The translations under genes were made by a program, and so were the position numbers. This document shows, one piece after another, positions 60,951 through 64,000 of a stretch of 64,000 nt of DNA. The stretch spans positions 14,018,612 to 14,082,611 of the forward strand of contig NC_092094.1 in assembly GCF_045679555.1 (NCBI RefSeq). Direction: 5' to 3'. The notes beneath the pieces are model-generated. The model was not told the DNA's origin, ran no database searches, and worked only from the letters and a program-made list of their open reading frames with translations. This stretch comes from Salvelinus alpinus. Its lineage: Eukaryota > Chordata > Actinopteri > Salmoniformes > Salmonidae. Every line of letters starts with the position of its first letter. Position 1 is the stretch's first letter.

Positions 60951-61811
60951 AAAGAAAGCCATTTGTAGGGGTTTGTTTTCTGGCCCATTCTTGAGTAGAT
61001 CTGGTATCTACACTCCAGCCAAACCCACACAAAGTGCAAATGGGAGTGCTTGTGAAACCAACTTTGTCCCGTAAAGTTTACTGTGTTTTACAGCAGTTAT
61101 GGGTGATCAGAGTCATATTTACACTGTTATTGGTGCCTCTAGATGTTTCCATGACAATCCGGTCTCCTTTTCAGCTTCTTCGGACAAAATGTGATAGTAG
61201 ACGACGGGTTAATATTCTTGTAAGAAAAACAAAGATTTTCTATGCAATGTCATTCTCTGGTTCTAGTATGTGAGGACTGGCAATTTCTAGACAGGAAAGA
61301 AGCAAGTCTTTCACCTCAAAAATCCATAAGAAATGCAGTTTTATGTTTGCTTGTTTCCTTTCTCATTCTCAGACGATTACTCTGTACACCTAAGAGAGAC
61401 AAAGAAAGAAGAAGTACATTTCTGTTACGCTTTACATACAGGTAGCTAAAACAATGTGTCCTAGTGCCATACTCTTCATTGTCAAACCATAAATATTAGG
61501 AGTTGGCTAAGATGGTTCTCTGTCTCTGTCCAAGGTCACAAATTATATGAAGAAAAATATAAATCTCACCAATTTCCAAGGATTTGAAGAATTACACTGT
61601 CTCAATGATGTTCAATCTGTTCCTGTAATGTACAAAACCATTATAATTAAAAACCTATTTAAAAAATGTATACAAATTCACCTCACCTTGATTATTTTCA
61701 GACACGCAAACCTTTGATACATTTTTGTGTCTGATATTAAGACGAATGATTTTATAATATTCATATGCAGGAATTGATAGATTAAATCAAATGAAATATG
61801 AGTGAATGCCT
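60951..61811. other. Likely 3' untranslated sequence of the minus-strand gene
   Basis: Directly downstream of the stop codon at 61812-61814. No other feature is seen. The poly(A) site is not identified. Confidence 0.4.
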
Positions 61812-62463
61812 TTACTTTTCAGATGGTTCCTCTAGTGGAGGTGCCAAAGTCCCTTCTGGTCCTGTGAAAAGGCCTCCTTCCACTGAGTTCCGTTCATCTG
61901 ACTGATGTTGGTTCCTCCTGGATTTCACCTGTAAGATCCGAGAGTAACAATGTTAAACACCAAGGGAACCCATGTCAACCAACAAGTACAAACAAAGTAA
62001 AATTCTCTGACAAAAATACAAAACAACAAAGTAGAAGATACTGGTAAAGAAACTCACAGACGGTCAAAGACAAAACAACCATCAAAGACAAAAGAAATAC
62101 AATGACTTACAATCAAAGAGATTAACAATGAACATAGACAGTACAATGTCCACAGACAAAACAACAATCTATTAACAGAGTGGCACCAGTCATGTTTTAA
62201 GTTGCAGATCCTTACACTCTTCGAAAAATGGGTTCCAAAAAGGTTCTACTTGGAACCAAAAAGGGTTCTTCAAAGGATTCTCCTATGGGGACAGCCGAAG
62301 AACCCTTTTAGGTTGTAGATAGAACACTTTAAGGTTGTAGATTGGGTCAAAGGACAGCTCACCTTCCACGCAAACAGAAACACAACGGCTGCAATAGGAA
62401 TGACAAGTAGTGACAGGAGGCTTCTCTCCACTACTTCTGGCAGGAATCTCAGAGGCTCGTTCC
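61812..62463 (-). CDS. Last two coding exons of a single-pass membrane protein, kit ligand-like candidate
   Basis: Exon A is 62363-62463 (101 nt, phase 1 at its start), between acceptor CTGTCTGTCCACACAG and donor AAG/GTGAGC. Exon B is 61812-61928, after TCTTACAG, ending in TAA. They join in frame. Together they encode FLPEVVERSLL, a ~20-residue membrane segment (SLLVIPIAAVVFLFAW), a basic stop-transfer (KVKSRRN), and a 38-residue cytoplasmic tail with GGLFTGPEGT and acidic PPLEEPSEK. Earlier exons (extracellular part) must lie beyond 64000 or be unrecognised. The TM exon ending in Trp-Lys followed by a short-tail exon resembles KITLG (human tail ~36 residues after YWK). Colony-stimulating factor 1 is an alternative. 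I am fairly sure of the exons, less so of the name. Confidence 0.6.
62214..62340. mobile_element. GGTTC foldback MITE in the intron
   Basis: ACACTCTTCGAAAAATGGGT at the start and GGTTCTTCAAAGGATTCTCC plus TATGGGGACAGCCGAAGAAC in the body; same family as 56907-57060. It ends about 22 bp downstream (on the gene strand) of the transmembrane exon's donor. Confidence 0.75.
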
Positions 62464-62501
62464 CTGTGTGGACAGACAGGTTTCTAGTCAGTAAGAATAA
62501 T

Positions 62502-63008
62502 GGGTGTGTTCGTAAATTCAATCTGGAGTGCCAGAGTGCACTCAGAGTGCCCTCTGGGCGTTTGTAAATCCAGAGCGTTGTCAGATTGTCTGTTCGTAAA
62601 ATTCAGAGCGTTTCGCTCTCGGAGCGTTCGGAGCACACCCTGGACGCTCTGGCCGAGGAGTAGGGTTGATGCGAGCGTTCTGGCCTCAACGGCAGTCAAG
62701 CACCCAAGCTAATTGGTTAACGTTGGCTAGCTACTTCCAGACACAAATGAGAGAACACCTCAATCTGACCATTTTACTCGCCCTAGCAGAGCTGGTTAGG
62801 CTGTTTACATGTTATCCAGTGCGTTGATGACTGTAACTGTGCTGCTGGCAACAATATCTTTCCGATTGTTGGTGACGTTAACTGACACCGGCCATATTCA
62901 ACGGGTGTTGAGCGTTCGTAAATTCATCAGTTGTTTTGCTCTGGCACACTCAGACGAGAGTGCTCTGAAATTGGAGTAGATAGCCGGAGCGAATTTGTGA
63001 ACGCACCC
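62502..63008. mobile_element. MITE with GGGTGTGTTCGTAAATTC ends
   Basis: Left end GGGTGTGTTCGTAAATTCAA and right end GAATTTGTGAACGCACCC form inverted repeats. AAT lies on both sides (3 bp). Internal AGAGCG/CGCTCT and GTTCGTAAAATTC repeats. 507 bp, non-coding. It begins 38 bp upstream of the acceptor of the transmembrane exon. Confidence 0.8.
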
Positions 63009-63200
63009 AATATTGAAATGGTGCAAACAAAGAAATCATATGTGATCATATAATTCAAATTGTTTGTATAACAACTTTTTGTATTTGAACGCTGGCTAAT
63101 AATTGTAATATAACCCTCTCTACTTTTTACTGACCCAGTCTGGGACTTTGCCCTGAACTAAACATTTATGTCATAGATATTTGCCTGACTGGGATGTTTT
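63009..63200. other. Unassigned sequence
   Basis: Probably intron of the minus-strand gene. Confidence 0.3.
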
Positions 63201-63658
63201 CCCCACATGTTAACGGAAAATAAAAACATGATTTTCTTGTGTTTTATATGGAATGAAACCATGCAAATTATGATAATGCCCTGTTAGTATAAGAGCTGCT
63301 TGAAAATACTGCCTCAAATTTCAGCCTGTTTTAGTGGGATGGAGTTTTTTCCTGGCTGGTGACAACACCAGGCGGTAAATTAGTTAATAGACCAATAAGA
63401 AAGAGGGTTCCAAACATCTCTGCCAATAACAGCTTAGTTTCAGTTTTCCCCTCCCCACTCAGACCACTCCCAGACAGTCCTAGCAAAATTCTTGTTTGAG
63501 AAATTGCTCTTCGCTAAGAAGCTATTTCTGTATCTTTTTGACCATTTTAATTTAACACAATCACAGCAAGGTACTTCATTGTTACCCAGAAATGATTTGA
63601 TATTGAGATAAAAACGGCTGCATTGATTCAATGTATCCGTTTTTATCTCAATATCAAA
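63201..63658. mobile_element. Probable salmonid DNA repeat
   Basis: GGATGGAGTTTTTTCCTGGC, AGACCAATAAGAAAGAGGGT and CAGACAGTCCTAGCAAAATT look like a dispersed repeat I associate with salmonid genomes. It ends in a hairpin (63596-63658). No clear termini are seen. Confidence 0.4.
63596..63658. repeat. Perfect 22-bp inverted repeat
   Basis: Arm 63596-63617 (TTTGATATTGAGATAAAAAC then GG) and its exact reverse complement 63637-63658. The 19-bp loop has near-symmetric CATTGATTCAATG. Confidence 0.95.
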
Positions 63659-64000
63659 ACATGTCTCCTATCCATCGTATGTCTCATACCGTAGCTATGA
63701 TTGATGCATGGAAAATGATTGGATACAGTAGATCGTGTTGGTCAGTGATAGGGGAGACACATAACAGCTCTGGTAGAACAACAAGACATGAGTTGTAACC
63801 CAAACTGTCATGTGGAGGAATGCAATTTGCCCTGCAGCCTCTTCATAAATCAATCAAGTGACAAAGGCTTTTAACCAATTAGCAAATTAAGGCCAGGCAC
63901 CACACCCGTATAGATATTGTTTTTCTCTTAATCATTTCACAATCAACTTTTGCCTGTTAAAAGTAGATACAAATATTTTTGCATTACACATTTTCTTAAA
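63659..64000. other. Unassigned, probably intronic
   Basis: Lies upstream (on the minus strand) of the transmembrane exon. No exon with matching phase was recognised. Confidence 0.3.

Noticed and set aside
63440..63631. 63-residue minus-strand frame as an upstream exon of the membrane-protein gene
   Set aside because: It overlaps a probable dispersed repeat and a hairpin, and contains no recognisable ligand motif.

Overview
The window looks like nuclear DNA from a salmonid fish (trout, salmon, char or whitefish type). It carries repeat families typical of that group side by side: many Tc1-like transposons, including one of the Sleeping Beauty lineage; a LINE whose 3' tail ends in TTTGAT repeats; a HpaI-type tRNA SINE; a Harbinger element; and several MITEs. 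There are no bacterial-style operons, rRNA or tRNA genes, or CRISPR arrays. Family names come from recognising sequence, not from a search.

Layout. (1) 1-17.5 kb: a ~980-bp segment at the left edge recurs almost unchanged at 16.47 kb. Between the copies lie a Harbinger transposon with a complete eight-exon Myb-like gene and a truncated nuclease, four minisatellites (36, 33, 56 and 22 bp units) and several foldback elements. (2) 17.5-33 kb: Tc1-like elements in several decay states. One (19330-22132) contains two head-to-head LINE fragments, and one of those has a 450-bp internal inversion. Another (25696-27030) contains a perfect 49-bp inverted repeat. (3) 33-43.1 kb: what looks like one L1-type LINE on the minus strand, split by another LINE, a MITE-like element, a SINE tail, a piggyBac relic (which itself holds a Sleeping Beauty-lineage copy) and a further LINE. 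(4) 43.1-47.5 kb: a LINE with a SINE-in-SINE insertion, then a nearly intact 1,607-bp Tc1 transposon in a TATC microsatellite; its transposase frame has one stop codon. (5) 47.5-57 kb: mixed unique sequence, MITEs, LINE 3' fragments and a decayed L2-like LINE. (6) 57-64 kb: repeat-poor. It holds the only convincing host gene: two minus-strand exons encoding a transmembrane segment and short cytoplasmic tail. Kit ligand (stem cell factor) is my best guess, unproven. The transmembrane exon sits between two transposons, each within 40 bp.

How it works together: this is mostly a transposon graveyard. The host gene is transcribed leftwards and enters from beyond 64000. The Harbinger Myb-like gene and the Tc1 transposase at 46.2 kb are the least decayed mobile-element genes. 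Everything else is broken, and the insertions give a readable order of events.
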